From: Bacteroidales bacterium
GTDB taxonomy: Bacteria; Bacteroidota; Bacteroidia; Bacteroidales; F082
Direction of reading: 5' to 3'
DNA: 64,000 bases
Assembly: GCA_028277395.1 (NCBI GenBank)
Contig: JANQGJ010000001.1
Coordinates: 1-64,000 of the forward strand
The notes below the pieces were generated by a model that did not search any database, was not told the DNA's origin, and worked only from the letters and a program-made list of their open reading frames with translations. This document shows, one piece after another, positions 18,186 through 27,984 of this stretch; positions within the stretch are counted from its first letter, which is position 1; each line of letters starts with the position of its first letter. A program made the position numbers and the translations under genes.

Positions 18186-19418
18186 CTACAACACTTCGTC
18201 AATTACTCTGATCAGATTATCTACCTCTGATACGCTATTATAGTGCACCATGCTAACCCTAACAATTCCATCATTACCACTAAACCCAAGAAAGTCGATC
18301 AGTCTTCTGGCATAAAAATCACCCCATCTGATCCCTATTTTGTACGGATCTACAAGTAACGGTATTTCACTGCTTCTTTTATTATCAACTGTAAATGAAA
18401 TAGTAGGTACTCTGATATCTTTATTTGCAGAATGTTCGCCAATTACTGAAATACCTTTTTTATTGTTCAGAAAATTGATCAGCGGTTCAAAAATATCTTC
18501 TTCATGTTGCGCAATTAGCTGAAATAATGAATCAAATTTATTATGAGAAGATACCTGTTCATTATCAAAGTGAAAATTGAATGCGTCATTATAATAATCC
18601 AAAATTCCAGTAGAACCATATGTGAGTTCAAAATTCACATTACCAGGCTGTAATTTATATGGTATATCATCATTTGTAATAAAGAAATGATTAATGCTTT
18701 CCAGTTTATCAAGATGCTCCTTCTTACCATAAAGTATTGAATAGTGAGGACCGTATACTTTATATAAACTAAAAACATAATAGTCAACATCCCATTTTCT
18801 TATATCAATATTTCTGTGAGGGGCGTATGCAACTCCGTCAACAAACACTTTTGCACCATAACTATGCACAAAATAGGTAATATCTGCAACAGGATTTATT
18901 GTCCCAAGTATGTTTGATACATGCGTAAACGCAACCAGTTTAGTCTTTTCCGATATTATTTTTTCCAGGTCGTTTAATTCAAGTTTAAGACTTTCCGGGT
19001 TTATGTTCCAGAATTTTACTGTAACCCCATATGAGGCCAGATTGACCCATGGCCCTATGTTTGCCTCATGGTCGGAGTTTGATACAATAATTTCATCACC
19101 TGGTGATAAGGATGAAGATAATGACCTTGCAATATTTTGAATTAATGCAGTTGCTGATGATCCAAACACTATTTCTTCGGGATGCTCAGCACCAATGGCT
19201 TCTGCCCATAGTTTGTGAGCTTCATAAATCTTCTTTCCTGATTCAACAGAAATCTCATATGATGCGCCAAGCTGAACATTTGATGAAAAAAGGTAATCAT
19301 TGATTTTATTACCGACATGTTTAACTACCTGAGATCCGCCGGCATTATCAAAGAAGGTAAATCCATTTGAGAGAGCCGGAAATTGATCTCTGACATATTC
19401 AATATCAAGTTTTTGCAT
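18186..19418 (-). CDS. Cysteine desulfurase-like PLP enzyme (class V aminotransferase fold)
   Basis: 410 residues of the class V aminotransferase family. Visible features are FFDNAGGSQV near the N-terminus, FGSSATALIQNIARSL, the NSDHEANIGPW loop holding the PLP-stacking histidine, VDGVAYAPHRNIDI, and FSLYKVYGPH with the PLP-binding lysine at about residue 217. The spacing fits the cysteine-desulfurase-like subfamily related to SufS/CsdA; no active-site cysteine loop can be confirmed, so the true substrate is open. It converges on the oxidoreductase operon across 105 bases. A sulfur-related link with that oxidoreductase is possible but unproven. Confidence 0.8.
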   Translation of the reverse strand: MQKLDIEYVRDQFPALSNGFTFFDNAGGSQVVKHVGNKINDYLFSSNVQLGASYEISVESGKKIYEAHKLWAEAIGAEHPEEIVFGSSATALIQNIARSLSSSLSPGDEIIVSNSDHEANIGPWVNLASYGVTVKFWNINPESLKLELNDLEKIISEKTKLVAFTHVSNILGTINPVADITYFVHSYGAKVFVDGVAYAPHRNIDIRKWDVDYYVFSLYKVYGPHYSILYGKKEHLDKLESINHFFITNDDIPYKLQPGNVNFELTYGSTGILDYYNDAFNFHFDNEQVSSHNKFDSLFQLIAQHEEDIFEPLINFLNNKKGISVIGEHSANKDIRVPTISFTVDNKRSSEIPLLVDPYKIGIRWGDFYARRLIDFLGFSGNDGIVRVSMVHYNSVSEVDNLIRVIDEVL

Positions 19419-19516
19419 AATATAGTTTGCTTTATACTGTATTTCACAAAGTTAACTTAATTGATCTCTTATTGTAAATATATTTTTCTTGATAATCTGT
19501 GTGTGAAAAGAATGAT

Positions 19517-19524
19517 TATATTTG
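19517..19524 (+). promoter_or_regulatory. -7 element TATATTTG for the sulfotransferase gene
   Basis: TATATTTG matches TAnnTTTG, 42 bases before the ATG at 19567. The nearest upstream TTG (19489-19491) is 25 bases away, longer than the usual 19-21, so only the -7 element is well supported. Confidence 0.45.
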
Positions 19525-19566
19525 TTTATGTCTGTGCGCTTTACAGAATTAAACCACTTATGAAAC

Positions 19567-20709
19567 ATGCAAAATAAAAAAAGCAAACCTGGTATCCTGC
19601 TTCCACCTGCAGTTGGATACAGCCTAAGTCTGTTTTTAAAACTTCTACGACAAAACAAAGTTTCTCCGTCGTATTACCTTCGTATAGTGGCAATTGTATT
19701 GATAAACCTGGTCAATACGCCATTCAGAGCATTTGAACGGAAATATATTAATCCTCGGTTTTCAACAGCGAAAATTGAAAATGATCCGGTTTTCATAATA
19801 GGTCACTGGCGTAGTGGCACAACTCATTTGCATAATATTTTGTGTAGAGATAACAGGTTCGGTTATACTACGACTTATCAAAGTGTATTTCCCGATACTC
19901 TTTTTGGCATCGCTGGGAGAGGATTGTTCAGGTTCTTTACTAAAGTTTTAATACCCGGCAAGCGTGAAGGAGATAATGTTCAGTTAAATGCTGATTTTCC
20001 TCAGGAAGAGGAGTTCGCTCTTGGTGACAAAACTCCTTTGTGTTTTTATTATTTCTGGATGTTCCCTCATGGTATGGCTGATTTTTATGATACATCAGTG
20101 AGATTCTTAAATGTACCAAATGATCGAAAAGAGAAATGGTTATCAGATTATAAGCTGTTGATAAAGAAAGCACTTAAAAATACAAGCGGACAGATATATC
20201 TTTCTAAGAATCCTCCCAATACAGGACGTATAAAGGAGTTGACAATGATGTTCCCAAATGCTAAGTTTATACACATTCATCGCAATCCTGTGGAAGTATT
20301 CCTCTCAACGCGTAATTTTTACGAAAAGATGATGCCACATCTTCAACTACAAAAAATAAAGCCTGAAAAAGTAATTGATAGCATTATATTTACTTACAAA
20401 AGTATTATGGATGACTTCATGGAAGCGAAAAACCTGATTCCTGAGGGCAACATTGTGGAAGTATCATATAACGAACTTGAATCAACTCCGTTAAAGTTAC
20501 TTGAAGGAATTTATAACAAGTTGGATATATCCGGATTTGAAGATATAAAACCAGTTTTTGAGAGATATCTAAAACAATCGAAAGGTTATAAAAAAAATGA
20601 TCATACAATAACATCTTCTATGCTCAGCAGGTTGAAAAATAATTGGGGGTACATAATGAAAAGATATGAATATGACATCCCTTCTAACCTTATTATCACT
20701 GACAGGTAA
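19567..20709 (+). CDS. Sulfotransferase-like protein
   Basis: 380 residues with the two PAPS-binding landmarks of sulfotransferases: the 5'-phosphosulfate loop FIIGHWRSGTTHLHN near residue 76-90 and the 3'-phosphate motif FIHIHRNPVEVFLSTR near residue 236-251. The N-terminal 70 residues contain a short hydrophobic stretch (IVLINLVNTPFRAF), probably peripheral membrane contact. The acceptor is not predictable; Bacteroidota use such enzymes on sulfolipids and surface polysaccharides. It is transcribed divergently from the cysteine-desulfurase-like gene and is followed by remnant-filled DNA. Confidence 0.85.
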   Translation: MQNKKSKPGILLPPAVGYSLSLFLKLLRQNKVSPSYYLRIVAIVLINLVNTPFRAFERKYINPRFSTAKIENDPVFIIGHWRSGTTHLHNILCRDNRFGYTTTYQSVFPDTLFGIAGRGLFRFFTKVLIPGKREGDNVQLNADFPQEEEFALGDKTPLCFYYFWMFPHGMADFYDTSVRFLNVPNDRKEKWLSDYKLLIKKALKNTSGQIYLSKNPPNTGRIKELTMMFPNAKFIHIHRNPVEVFLSTRNFYEKMMPHLQLQKIKPEKVIDSIIFTYKSIMDDFMEAKNLIPEGNIVEVSYNELESTPLKLLEGIYNKLDISGFEDIKPVFERYLKQSKGYKKNDHTITSSMLSRLKNNWGYIMKRYEYDIPSNLIITDR

Positions 20710-20717
20710 ATAATATC

Positions 20718-20897
20718 TTAACCATTATAATGAAGCATTATAACCGGTGTACCATATCGTACATTCAGTCGGACAAAAATGAGCAATTCTTCTTTCCTGT
20801 CATTAATTATCAATTTGTAAATATCTGTTTGATAGGGAAGTGCATTTTTCTGCACACTTATTGATGTCTGACCTTTGATATTATCCCTGTCATAGGA
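20718..20897 (-). pseudogene. C-terminal remnant of an unidentified gene
   Basis: The minus strand is open for 59 codons with no start codon near the beginning. It reads like the end of a genuine protein: YDRDNIKGQTSISVQKNALP, later TDIYKLIINDRKEELLIF, ending VIMLHYNG at 20718. An in-frame stop lies directly upstream at 20898. Codon choice is like that of the neighbours. It is probably the tail of a deleted gene whose family is not recognisable. Confidence 0.35.
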
Positions 20898-20991
20898 TTA
20901 ATATCACTTTTTTAAAACCAAAATTAAGAAATGGAATTGCATAAACAGGGTTTAACTAGAATTGTATCTTTCACGATACCTATGTTAATTG

Positions 20992-21012
20992 CTGTAGTTT
21001 TAAGAACTACAG
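20992..21012. repeat. Perfect 8-bp inverted repeat before ABC permease fragment
   Basis: CTGTAGTT-TTAAG-AACTACAG forms a stable hairpin 46 bases before the truncated permease ATG. No T-run follows in either direction, so it is more likely a leader structure or protein site than a terminator. Confidence 0.4.
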
Positions 21013-21058
21013 ATTTAGGGTGATTGCAATACCGTAGCTTTTAAAACAGACATGAATT

Positions 21059-21409
21059 ATGATTCTGAATTATTTAAAATTGGGTGTAAGATCATTGTTT
21101 GACCAAAAATCATATACAATAATCAATATTCTGGGTTTATCAATTGGAATGGCAGCATTTATATTAATATTTCTGCATATACAATATGAAACCGGGTATA
21201 ATGAGCATACAAAAAACTCTCACAGAATATACAGATGTGTAGAAATACAGCAGGCTCCGGGAGTCGGGGAACAGCATGTTGCTGTTACCATGGGACCACT
21301 CGGCCCCGCACTTTTAAATGATTTCCCGGAGGTTGAAGCTGTAAACAGGATAATGTACTGGGGCGCAAGACCTTTGGAATATAATGGCAAAGTGTACGAC
21401 CAGCGATAA
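21059..21409 (+). pseudogene. Truncated FtsX/MacB-type ABC transporter permease
   Basis: 116 residues that match only the N-terminus of the roughly 800-residue Bacteroidota MacB/FtsX permeases: MILNYLKLGVRSLFDQKSYT, the first membrane helix IINILGLSIGMAAFILIFLH, then the start of the periplasmic MacB-PCD domain (NSHRIYRCVEI, FPEVEAVNRIMY). A TAA stops it after KVYDQR, and no continuation is seen in any frame downstream. About 700 residues are missing, including the other membrane helices. This is a deletion remnant rather than a functional exporter. Confidence 0.8.
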
Positions 21410-21614
21410 TGATATGGTTTAACTAATGAATACCAATACAGGAGATATACATGATTCAGGTAATAACAAACGGATGTATTGTATTGACAGCTATTTAGAA
21501 TCCGTCTAATTTTTATATCAATAAACCATGTGTTTGCATTTTCAGTAATTTAGATAGATCAAAATGAAATCATACCCAGGTATGAAAATTAATCAGTATT
21601 AAACCATATTAATC

Positions 21615-22079
21615 ATGAAAAAAATCATTGTTCTGCTTGCGGGTTTATTGTGTTTTTTAAATACAATTGCGCAAACAGATAACAACAATCAAAAGGAGGA
21701 AACATTAAACACCAGGAAATACACTTTACAGGATTTAATAGTCACTGACTCTTTATCAGCGATATTTAATTCCCCGCTTTTCGGATCATTTGACGGGATA
21801 AGTGTTGATGAGGTTAGTGAAATTTACATTTCAGGTCGCAAATCGGCAGACAGCCTGATTACAGCTGACTCACTCAACCCGGTTTTTTGGAGAACCTATG
21901 TATATCAGGCAGCAAATCTCGTTGCCAGATCAAAAAATGATCCGCAATCAGCGATGTCTGTCTACCTACCATTATTTTTGATAATATTCTCTCTAATTGT
22001 AGTGATCTGGACGATAAAAACGGTTTTCATAAGACCTGACCTTTTTGATGTTACAAAACCCGTTAAGGAACCTAATTAG
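21615..22079 (+). CDS. Exported protein with C-terminal membrane helix, unknown
   Basis: 154 residues with a clear signal peptide (MKKIIVLLAGLLCFLNTIAQ) and a second hydrophobic helix at about residues 117-140 (AMSVYLPLFLIIFSLIVVIW). The loop between them is acidic and rich in serine and asparagine. The family is not recognised. The gene for the CxxC-repeat membrane protein starts 23 bases after its stop, so they are probably cotranscribed and may work together at the inner membrane. Confidence 0.7.
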   Translation: MKKIIVLLAGLLCFLNTIAQTDNNNQKEETLNTRKYTLQDLIVTDSLSAIFNSPLFGSFDGISVDEVSEIYISGRKSADSLITADSLNPVFWRTYVYQAANLVARSKNDPQSAMSVYLPLFLIIFSLIVVIWTIKTVFIRPDLFDVTKPVKEPN

Positions 22080-22102
22080 TTTAACCTGTAAAGCTAGTAA
22101 GA

Positions 22103-23908
22103 ATGGCAGATAATTTTGTTTATGAAAAAGATGTAAGTGATAACAAAGATCTGGAGTTATCCATCAGACAGAGTATTAACAGCTGGGCAAATAGTATTCC
22201 CAATCATCCCTTTACTAATCTTGGAGATACTATCGATATAAAAAGTATTTGGTATAAACCATCTTATCCAATCAGGTTAAGAAGTCAGTATGAAGAAAGA
22301 TCAAAGTTTAAGGATCATGAACCATTCAAAGGACAAAATATACCACCCAGGAAGTATTATGAGCTTTCTGATTTCAATTCCTGGGACATTTCACTGAAGA
22401 AAGTTAATGAATTTGAAAATAGTACATCTAAGTATTATGTGGATGGATCCCAGTACGTTACCAATTGTCATCGCTGCAATGCAAGTGGGTCTGTTATATG
22501 TCACAGATGCTCCGGCAACAGAATAATAACCTGTCCGGGTTGCAGCGGATCAGGAAAAGTTAACTGTTCTTCATGTGGAGGTTCAGGGACAAAATCGTGT
22601 TCTTCATGTGGAGGTTCCGGTTCAAAGAGTGAACAGGTAAGCCGGACCAGACAGGTTCAGAGAAGTAACGGGGTTGAAACCTGGATGGAAACTGAAACAT
22701 ATTACGAAACAGTTTCCCGGAGTTGCAGCTCATGCGGTGGTAGCGGAAGAAACCGCTGCTATACATGCAGTGGTTCGGGAAAAATAACCTGTCCTCGTTG
22801 TAGTGGAAGAAGAAGTATTACGTGTCCTGTTTGTAGTGGTACCGGCAGTTTGGTATGCCCTGTTTGCATGGGAAAAACTAAGCTCATGCATCACTTTTAT
22901 GTTAAAAGAGATCTTGAATTCACCGATAAAGGAACCTGTATTATTCATGACGATATTTACGATGATTTCCCGGAATACCTGAAGAATTTCTCTGGTTATG
23001 AATCAGAAATAGTATTTTCAACTAAGAATAAAAGTCTGGAAAAGGGGCAGTTGCCTGCTCAGAATCATCTGAATAAATTTATAGATAAGTATATAGAAGA
23101 AGCTGAAGATGAAAATACTAATTCTCATTGTAAGCTATTTCAAAAGCTGGATGTTTCCTGCATTGATACATGGTTAGTAACTTATACTCTTAAAGGTAAA
23201 GATTATAATATGGTCATAACGGGAAATCAGTTGCATGTAATACCCGGACTTAGTCCGATTTATGAAGTGGCACATGGATTATGGGAAAAAGGTATTTCCT
23301 CGGCACGTAATTATATGTATTCCCGATCATCGCGTTTGCTGACCAAATCACTGAGTATAGATGTATTCGAGATCCGCGATAATATTAAACTTGCTCTTAA
23401 TACTGTTAATGGAAAGATAAACGACTCTTACAGGCTTGGTTCTTATATCACATTGTTGTTGATAGCTTTTTTTGGTGGTTTTTTAATTTATACATACTAT
23501 TCAGAAGTAAATTATGTATTTGATTATGTTGACTTTATAAATGATCCGGATAACTTTCTATATCCCATTCACGCATGGGCTCAGACATTCCTTTCAGTTT
23601 ACCTGATATACCTGGCATATCTTTCTTCAAAAGCATGTCTGAAACCGGTTGGTAACAAAATTCCTTTAGTATTATTAAGAATATCAGCCGGTATTTTATG
23701 TACTCTTTTATTTGCTGTGTTTTACATTCTTATATGGGCACTTTTAAATGCAACCGGCTTTTCTCTGATTGTTACACTGGCAGCATGGTTTGCGGTCAAA
23801 CTAATTCTGATAATCTGGTGGCTAATAAAAATAATACTTGGTTTAGTTATATTTGTTGTTCAGATAGTCTGGGGAATATTAAAATGGATATGGGGATTGT
23901 TTTTCTAA
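22103..23908 (+). CDS. Membrane protein with ten CxxC zinc-knuckle repeats
   Basis: 601 residues. Residues of about 115-265 hold ten CxxC motifs, mostly in the form CxxCxGxG known from the DnaJ/Hsp40 zinc centre (for example CPGCSGSGKVNCSSCGGSG). A 30-residue basic/acidic insert (around VSRTRQVQRSNGVETWMETE) separates the first five from the last five. A central soluble domain follows, then at least four hydrophobic helices from about residue 450 to the end. There is no J-domain, so this is not a DnaJ. Zinc-bound structure and a chaperone-like or protein-binding role are inferred. The gene order with the preceding small membrane protein suggests one operon. Confidence 0.75.
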   Translation: MADNFVYEKDVSDNKDLELSIRQSINSWANSIPNHPFTNLGDTIDIKSIWYKPSYPIRLRSQYEERSKFKDHEPFKGQNIPPRKYYELSDFNSWDISLKKVNEFENSTSKYYVDGSQYVTNCHRCNASGSVICHRCSGNRIITCPGCSGSGKVNCSSCGGSGTKSCSSCGGSGSKSEQVSRTRQVQRSNGVETWMETETYYETVSRSCSSCGGSGRNRCYTCSGSGKITCPRCSGRRSITCPVCSGTGSLVCPVCMGKTKLMHHFYVKRDLEFTDKGTCIIHDDIYDDFPEYLKNFSGYESEIVFSTKNKSLEKGQLPAQNHLNKFIDKYIEEAEDENTNSHCKLFQKLDVSCIDTWLVTYTLKGKDYNMVITGNQLHVIPGLSPIYEVAHGLWEKGISSARNYMYSRSSRLLTKSLSIDVFEIRDNIKLALNTVNGKINDSYRLGSYITLLLIAFFGGFLIYTYYSEVNYVFDYVDFINDPDNFLYPIHAWAQTFLSVYLIYLAYLSSKACLKPVGNKIPLVLLRISAGILCTLLFAVFYILIWALLNATGFSLIVTLAAWFAVKLILIIWWLIKIILGLVIFVVQIVWGILKWIWGLFF

Positions 23909-23930
23909 TGGCCTGGAGAAATGGAATTCA

Positions 23931-25094
23931 TTACTGATTATCAGGTTTAATGTTCAGCCGTTTATAATAATCAGATGGAGTTTGCCCCTTAAGTTTCTTG
24001 AAAACCCTGTTGAAAGTAGCTTTGGAATTAAAGCCACAATCGTAGGCTATGGAAATAAGAGTAAATTTCCCTGAAGCTGGTTCATTCATTTTTTCAACTA
24101 CTTTTTCAACTCTGTATCTGTTTACAAAATCAAAAAATGTTGTACCATAGTATGAATTTAAAAAGCCAGATAGGAGGTTGACGGGGATTTTTATATCATT
24201 TGACATTTTTCTAATTGTAAAATCATGGTCAAGAAATGGTTCCTTCTCTTTCATATAGGTGTCTACCTTCTTAGCTAAGGACTCGGTTTCAGCTCCAGAA
24301 ATTGTAATCCTGGGTGCACTTTTACGAATGTTTGCAATTTTTTTTGCATCCTCGGATCTCTGTTGTTTTATCTCTGAAAAATCATACTCAAAATAATCAA
24401 TTACACCTTGCCGGTAAGCCATTACACCAAGAAAAACAAGTAAACAGAAATCTATTATATCAAGTATAGGATAATAGTTTCCAGAATTACTAAAAAATTC
24501 TACCTGTAATACCCTGAACAATAGTACTGATATATACATTATGATCTCAGTAAATAAAAGAAAGATCAACCAGTTTAATTTGTATCCTTTACTATTAAAT
24601 GTAAATGCCGTTATTGATAACCTGTAATTACGTATCATTAGCAACGAAGTAACCTGGTAAGTAAATACAAATCCCATTGTTATGTAGAAAAATAGCTGTC
24701 CGTATTGTGTGGTAGTTGTAAATTCCGAAATAGAAATAGCGTCTGAAGATCTGAAAATTAAAAAACAGGATATAACAACAAAATATTTAAATATCAGTGG
24801 TAGTGTATGAATAGCAAGCTTTTTATCAATCCTGTTAAACCTACCGGTTATTGATCCGGTATATATGTAAATCAATATGCTTTTGGCAATGGAAGAACCA
24901 AAAATAATCCAAATCAAAGGGATGTATAGCCGATAAATATCGTCATGCACAGACCAACCATACAAGAAATCAATGGTTCGTAATATGAAGTAAACTGAAA
25001 GCACAATATCAAAGAACCTTGGATTTCTTTTGAACATAAACAGTAATGCAAAGAATATTGATATTACTATACTTGCCGGATAAACAAAAAACAT
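23931..25094 (-). CDS. AraC family regulator with membrane N-terminus
   Basis: 387 residues. The first 240 form about seven hydrophobic helices; after a linker rich in charged residues (SEIKQQRSEDAKKIANIRK), residues 275-385 form an AraC-type DNA-binding domain (FTIRKMSNDIKIPVNLLSGF, YDCGFNSKATFNRVFKKLKG, QTPSDYY). This is the membrane-sensor AraC architecture common in Bacteroidota. It converges on the CxxC-repeat gene with 22 bases between them. The signal and target are unknown; the divergent hydrolase cluster starting at 25504 is the natural candidate. Confidence 0.85.
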   Translation of the reverse strand: MFFVYPASIVISIFFALLFMFKRNPRFFDIVLSVYFILRTIDFLYGWSVHDDIYRLYIPLIWIIFGSSIAKSILIYIYTGSITGRFNRIDKKLAIHTLPLIFKYFVVISCFLIFRSSDAISISEFTTTTQYGQLFFYITMGFVFTYQVTSLLMIRNYRLSITAFTFNSKGYKLNWLIFLLFTEIIMYISVLLFRVLQVEFFSNSGNYYPILDIIDFCLLVFLGVMAYRQGVIDYFEYDFSEIKQQRSEDAKKIANIRKSAPRITISGAETESLAKKVDTYMKEKEPFLDHDFTIRKMSNDIKIPVNLLSGFLNSYYGTTFFDFVNRYRVEKVVEKMNEPASGKFTLISIAYDCGFNSKATFNRVFKKLKGQTPSDYYKRLNIKPDNQ

Positions 25095-25113
25095 ACGACT
25101 GTTAGGTTGATAA

Positions 25114-25121
25114 CAAATTTA
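25114..25121 (-). promoter_or_regulatory. -7 element TAAATTTG for the membrane AraC gene
   Basis: On the minus strand TAAATTTG matches the consensus and lies 19 bases before the ATG of the AraC-type regulator. No -33 TTG at the usual distance. Confidence 0.4.
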
Positions 25122-25503
25122 CATGCTCAAAAGTAAATAACTGATGTGTATTACCAAATACATATTGTAACTAATATTTAAAAGACCTTATGATTGACAA
25201 AAAGGTTGGTTTATCAATGAAAATAGGGTTCATGTTGGAACTTGATACTTCTGAATTGCAAAAATGCTCTTTTTTCGCTGATAATTAATTACAGATTTCA
25301 AATTAGATATTAAACGCATGTTTTCTTTGAGTTACACCGATTAATAATGATGTATTCCATTATTCTGAATAAGATAAGTTCATTTAAATTACATTAATCA
25401 TGTTGAAAATTACTATAACAGACAAATCCCCGGAAGTAATTTACAATGCTGTTTTATTGAGTCATTGGTCACAGTGAAATCATTATTAAAAAATCGCATA
25501 AAA
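25122..25503. other. Intergenic region between AraC regulator and hydrolase cluster
   Basis: About 380 bases with no supported gene. Only very short open frames occur, for example 25 codons from the ATG at 25400 beginning MLKITITDKSPEVIYNAV, which may be a remnant. The upstream ends of two divergent transcription units must lie here. Confidence 0.4.
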
Positions 25504-26514
25504 ATGAATATTGTCAATAATAATCTGTTAAGAACATTAATACTGGTGATTTTTTCACTGGTGTTTGTTGGGATCAATCATATAGTTTCTCAAACATCAG
25601 TATCAGCCCGGGTAAAATCCGATACTTTGATTAAGGTTAACGCTAATACGGACAAAGGCTTCAACTATCCCTACTTCTTATTTATTCCAAAAGATGTAGA
25701 AGTTGAAAATAAAGTTAATCTTCTGGTACAAACAAATAATACAGGTTTCCCAAACGATACATTATCCGTTCATGAAAATGATGCGGGAAATGTTGCAGGC
25801 AATAGATTCTATATGGGGAATTATGTATCATGCAGGTTGAGTATACCATTACTTGTGCCGGTATTTCCCCGTCCTGAATCCAATTGGCGAATTTATACAC
25901 ACGCCCTTGACAGAGACGCAGTTATGGCTAAAGGAGATATGAAGCGACTTGATCTGCAGTTAATCAAAATGATAAATGACGCAAAACAAAGACTTCGATA
26001 TCTGGGAATTAATACAGATGAGAAGATATTGATTACAGGATTTTCAGCGTCCGGTACATTTGCAAACAGATTTACAACAATACATCCGGAAATTGTTGCT
26101 GCATGTGCATGTGGAGGAATCAATGCAATGCCTCTGCTTCCTGTTTCAGATCACAAAGATCATGAATTAATTTATCCTGTGGGTATTTATGATTTTCATG
26201 ATCTTTTTGGTAAACAGTTTAATAGGGAAAGTTATTCAGAAGTCCCCCAATATTTGTTCATGGGTGAAAAAGATAATAATGATGCAGTTCAGTTTAATGA
26301 TGGTTACAGTGATCTGGACAGGGAGATAATTCCTGCAGTATTAGGTAATTCAATGATGCCCGACAGGTGGAACTCCTGCGAAAAAATATTCAATGATGAA
26401 AATATAAATGCAGTTTTTATGACTTACAAAAATCAGGGACACAGAGTGGATACAACTATTAAAAACGATGTAGTAAAGTTCTTTAAAGAGAAAATAAATT
26501 CAAATAACAATTAA
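25504..26514 (+). CDS. Exported alpha/beta hydrolase
   Basis: About 336 residues from the ATG at 25504, which places a signal-anchor (LLRTLILVIFSLVFVGINHI) at the N-terminus; an in-frame TTG at 25465 would only add a polar leader. The alpha/beta hydrolase fold shows FNYPYFLFIPKD, the nucleophile elbow ITGFSASGTFANRF, the acid region MGEKDNNDAVQF and a late QGHRVD histidine. It is a likely periplasmic esterase or peptidase. It is the first gene of a six-gene plus-strand run, with only 10 bases to the next gene. Confidence 0.8.
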   Translation: MNIVNNNLLRTLILVIFSLVFVGINHIVSQTSVSARVKSDTLIKVNANTDKGFNYPYFLFIPKDVEVENKVNLLVQTNNTGFPNDTLSVHENDAGNVAGNRFYMGNYVSCRLSIPLLVPVFPRPESNWRIYTHALDRDAVMAKGDMKRLDLQLIKMINDAKQRLRYLGINTDEKILITGFSASGTFANRFTTIHPEIVAACACGGINAMPLLPVSDHKDHELIYPVGIYDFHDLFGKQFNRESYSEVPQYLFMGEKDNNDAVQFNDGYSDLDREIIPAVLGNSMMPDRWNSCEKIFNDENINAVFMTYKNQGHRVDTTIKNDVVKFFKEKINSNNN

Positions 26515-26524
26515 TGATAAAATT

Positions 26525-27961
26525 ATGAAACCAATATCGATGTTCAGGATTGCGGCTATTGTTTTAGCTATGATAATTAATATAGATTCATATACTCAAA
26601 TCGACTTTCAGGAGTTTGAGATAGATAATAATAATGATGGAGCGGCCGGGTTATTTTGTAATGATATAGACGGAGACGGGGATTTTGATGTAATCCTTGC
26701 AAGCTCTGAGGACCATAGGATCATCTGGTACAGAAATGATGGAGGTACACCACCGGATTGGTCAAAAATAGTTGTTGATGACTTGGTTTACAGTGCACAT
26801 TCAGTGTATTGCAAAGATATGGACGGGGATGGACATACTGATATTGTCGGTGCTTCTTACTATGGAAATCCTGGAATTGCATGGTGGAGAAATAATGGAG
26901 GTAATCCCATTGAATGGGAGAAATTCATAGTTGATTTTGATTTTGTAAATGCCCATGAGGTTTACGTATCAGATGTTAACTCAGATGGGAGACCTGATAT
27001 ACTTGGTGCTTCATCTGATCTGAACAGTGTTGCATGGTGGAAAAATGAAGGAGGAAACCCGTTGGAATGGACAAAAGAAGTACTGGCAACCGATGTAATG
27101 CTTGCAAAATCAATTGCTGCAGGTGATATGGATGGTGATGGTGACATTGATATCGTATCAGCGTCATTGGGTGATAACTGTATTGATCTGTTTGAAAATA
27201 CAGGTGAGGATACTATAATATGGGTAAGACATAATATTACAGATAATTTTTACGGATCGCACAGGATACAACTAACGGATATAAACGGCGACAATGAAAC
27301 AGATGTACTCGGAGCAGCTTATTTTGGGAATCAGGTAGCCTGGTGGGAAAACAGTGGCGATCCGGAAAACTGGACCAAGCACCTTATTGCTGCCAGTGTA
27401 ATAAATGCCTGTATTGCAGAAGTTGCATATATTGACGATGACTATTATCCTGATGTTGTAGTAACTGCCCAGGGTAGCAATGAGATAATCTGGATGAAGA
27501 ACATCGATGGTTCAGGAACTTCATGGACAAAAAATACAATAACCGCAGATTTCGTAAGACCATGGCCATTAGCTGTTTGCGACATTGACAATGATATGGA
27601 TGTTGATGTTGTTTCCGGTAGTAGTTACGATGGAAGTAAGATGGTGTCGTGGTGGCAAAATTCCTTAATAACAGATATTTCACATAACAATATATCAGGT
27701 GAATCCGTAATTGATATTTACCCAAATCCTTTTGACCTTGAGATAAAAATATGTTCCAATAACAGCATGGATCCTATAAAAGAAATAACAGTTTACGATT
27801 ATTCCGGTAATGTGGTCCAAACTATGATCAATGAAAGCAATCTACAATGTGTGGTCTGGAATGGCAGGTGTGTAAACAATAACTCATTGCCTTCAGGCAG
27901 ATATATTGTAAAAGTTACTTCACAAAAATCAGTTAAATTTAAAAGCATATTGAAGTTATAG
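26525..27961 (+). CDS. Secreted FG-GAP/VCBS repeat protein with T9SS sorting domain
   Basis: 478 residues. A signal peptide (MFRIAAIVLAMIINIDSYTQ) is followed by seven FG-GAP/VCBS-type units of about 50 residues, each with an Asp-rich calcium loop (DIDGDGDFD, DMDGDGHTD, DVNSDGRPD, DMDGDGDID, DINGDNETD and weaker copies) and a W-W-N-G motif. The last 80 residues are a type IX secretion sorting domain (VIDIYPNPFDLEIKI, then GRYIVKVTSQKSVKFKSIL). The protein should form a calcium-stabilised beta-propeller exported to the cell surface or medium. It has no catalytic motif; binding or scaffolding is inferred. Confidence 0.9.
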   Translation: MKPISMFRIAAIVLAMIINIDSYTQIDFQEFEIDNNNDGAAGLFCNDIDGDGDFDVILASSEDHRIIWYRNDGGTPPDWSKIVVDDLVYSAHSVYCKDMDGDGHTDIVGASYYGNPGIAWWRNNGGNPIEWEKFIVDFDFVNAHEVYVSDVNSDGRPDILGASSDLNSVAWWKNEGGNPLEWTKEVLATDVMLAKSIAAGDMDGDGDIDIVSASLGDNCIDLFENTGEDTIIWVRHNITDNFYGSHRIQLTDINGDNETDVLGAAYFGNQVAWWENSGDPENWTKHLIAASVINACIAEVAYIDDDYYPDVVVTAQGSNEIIWMKNIDGSGTSWTKNTITADFVRPWPLAVCDIDNDMDVDVVSGSSYDGSKMVSWWQNSLITDISHNNISGESVIDIYPNPFDLEIKICSNNSMDPIKEITVYDYSGNVVQTMINESNLQCVVWNGRCVNNNSLPSGRYIVKVTSQKSVKFKSILKL

Positions 27962-27984
27962 CATCATCAAATGAGGATCTCAAA

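Noticed and set aside
25400..25477. 25-codon frame beginning MLKITITDKSPE
   Set aside because: No family, no ribosome-binding site, ends over the alternative start of the hydrolase.
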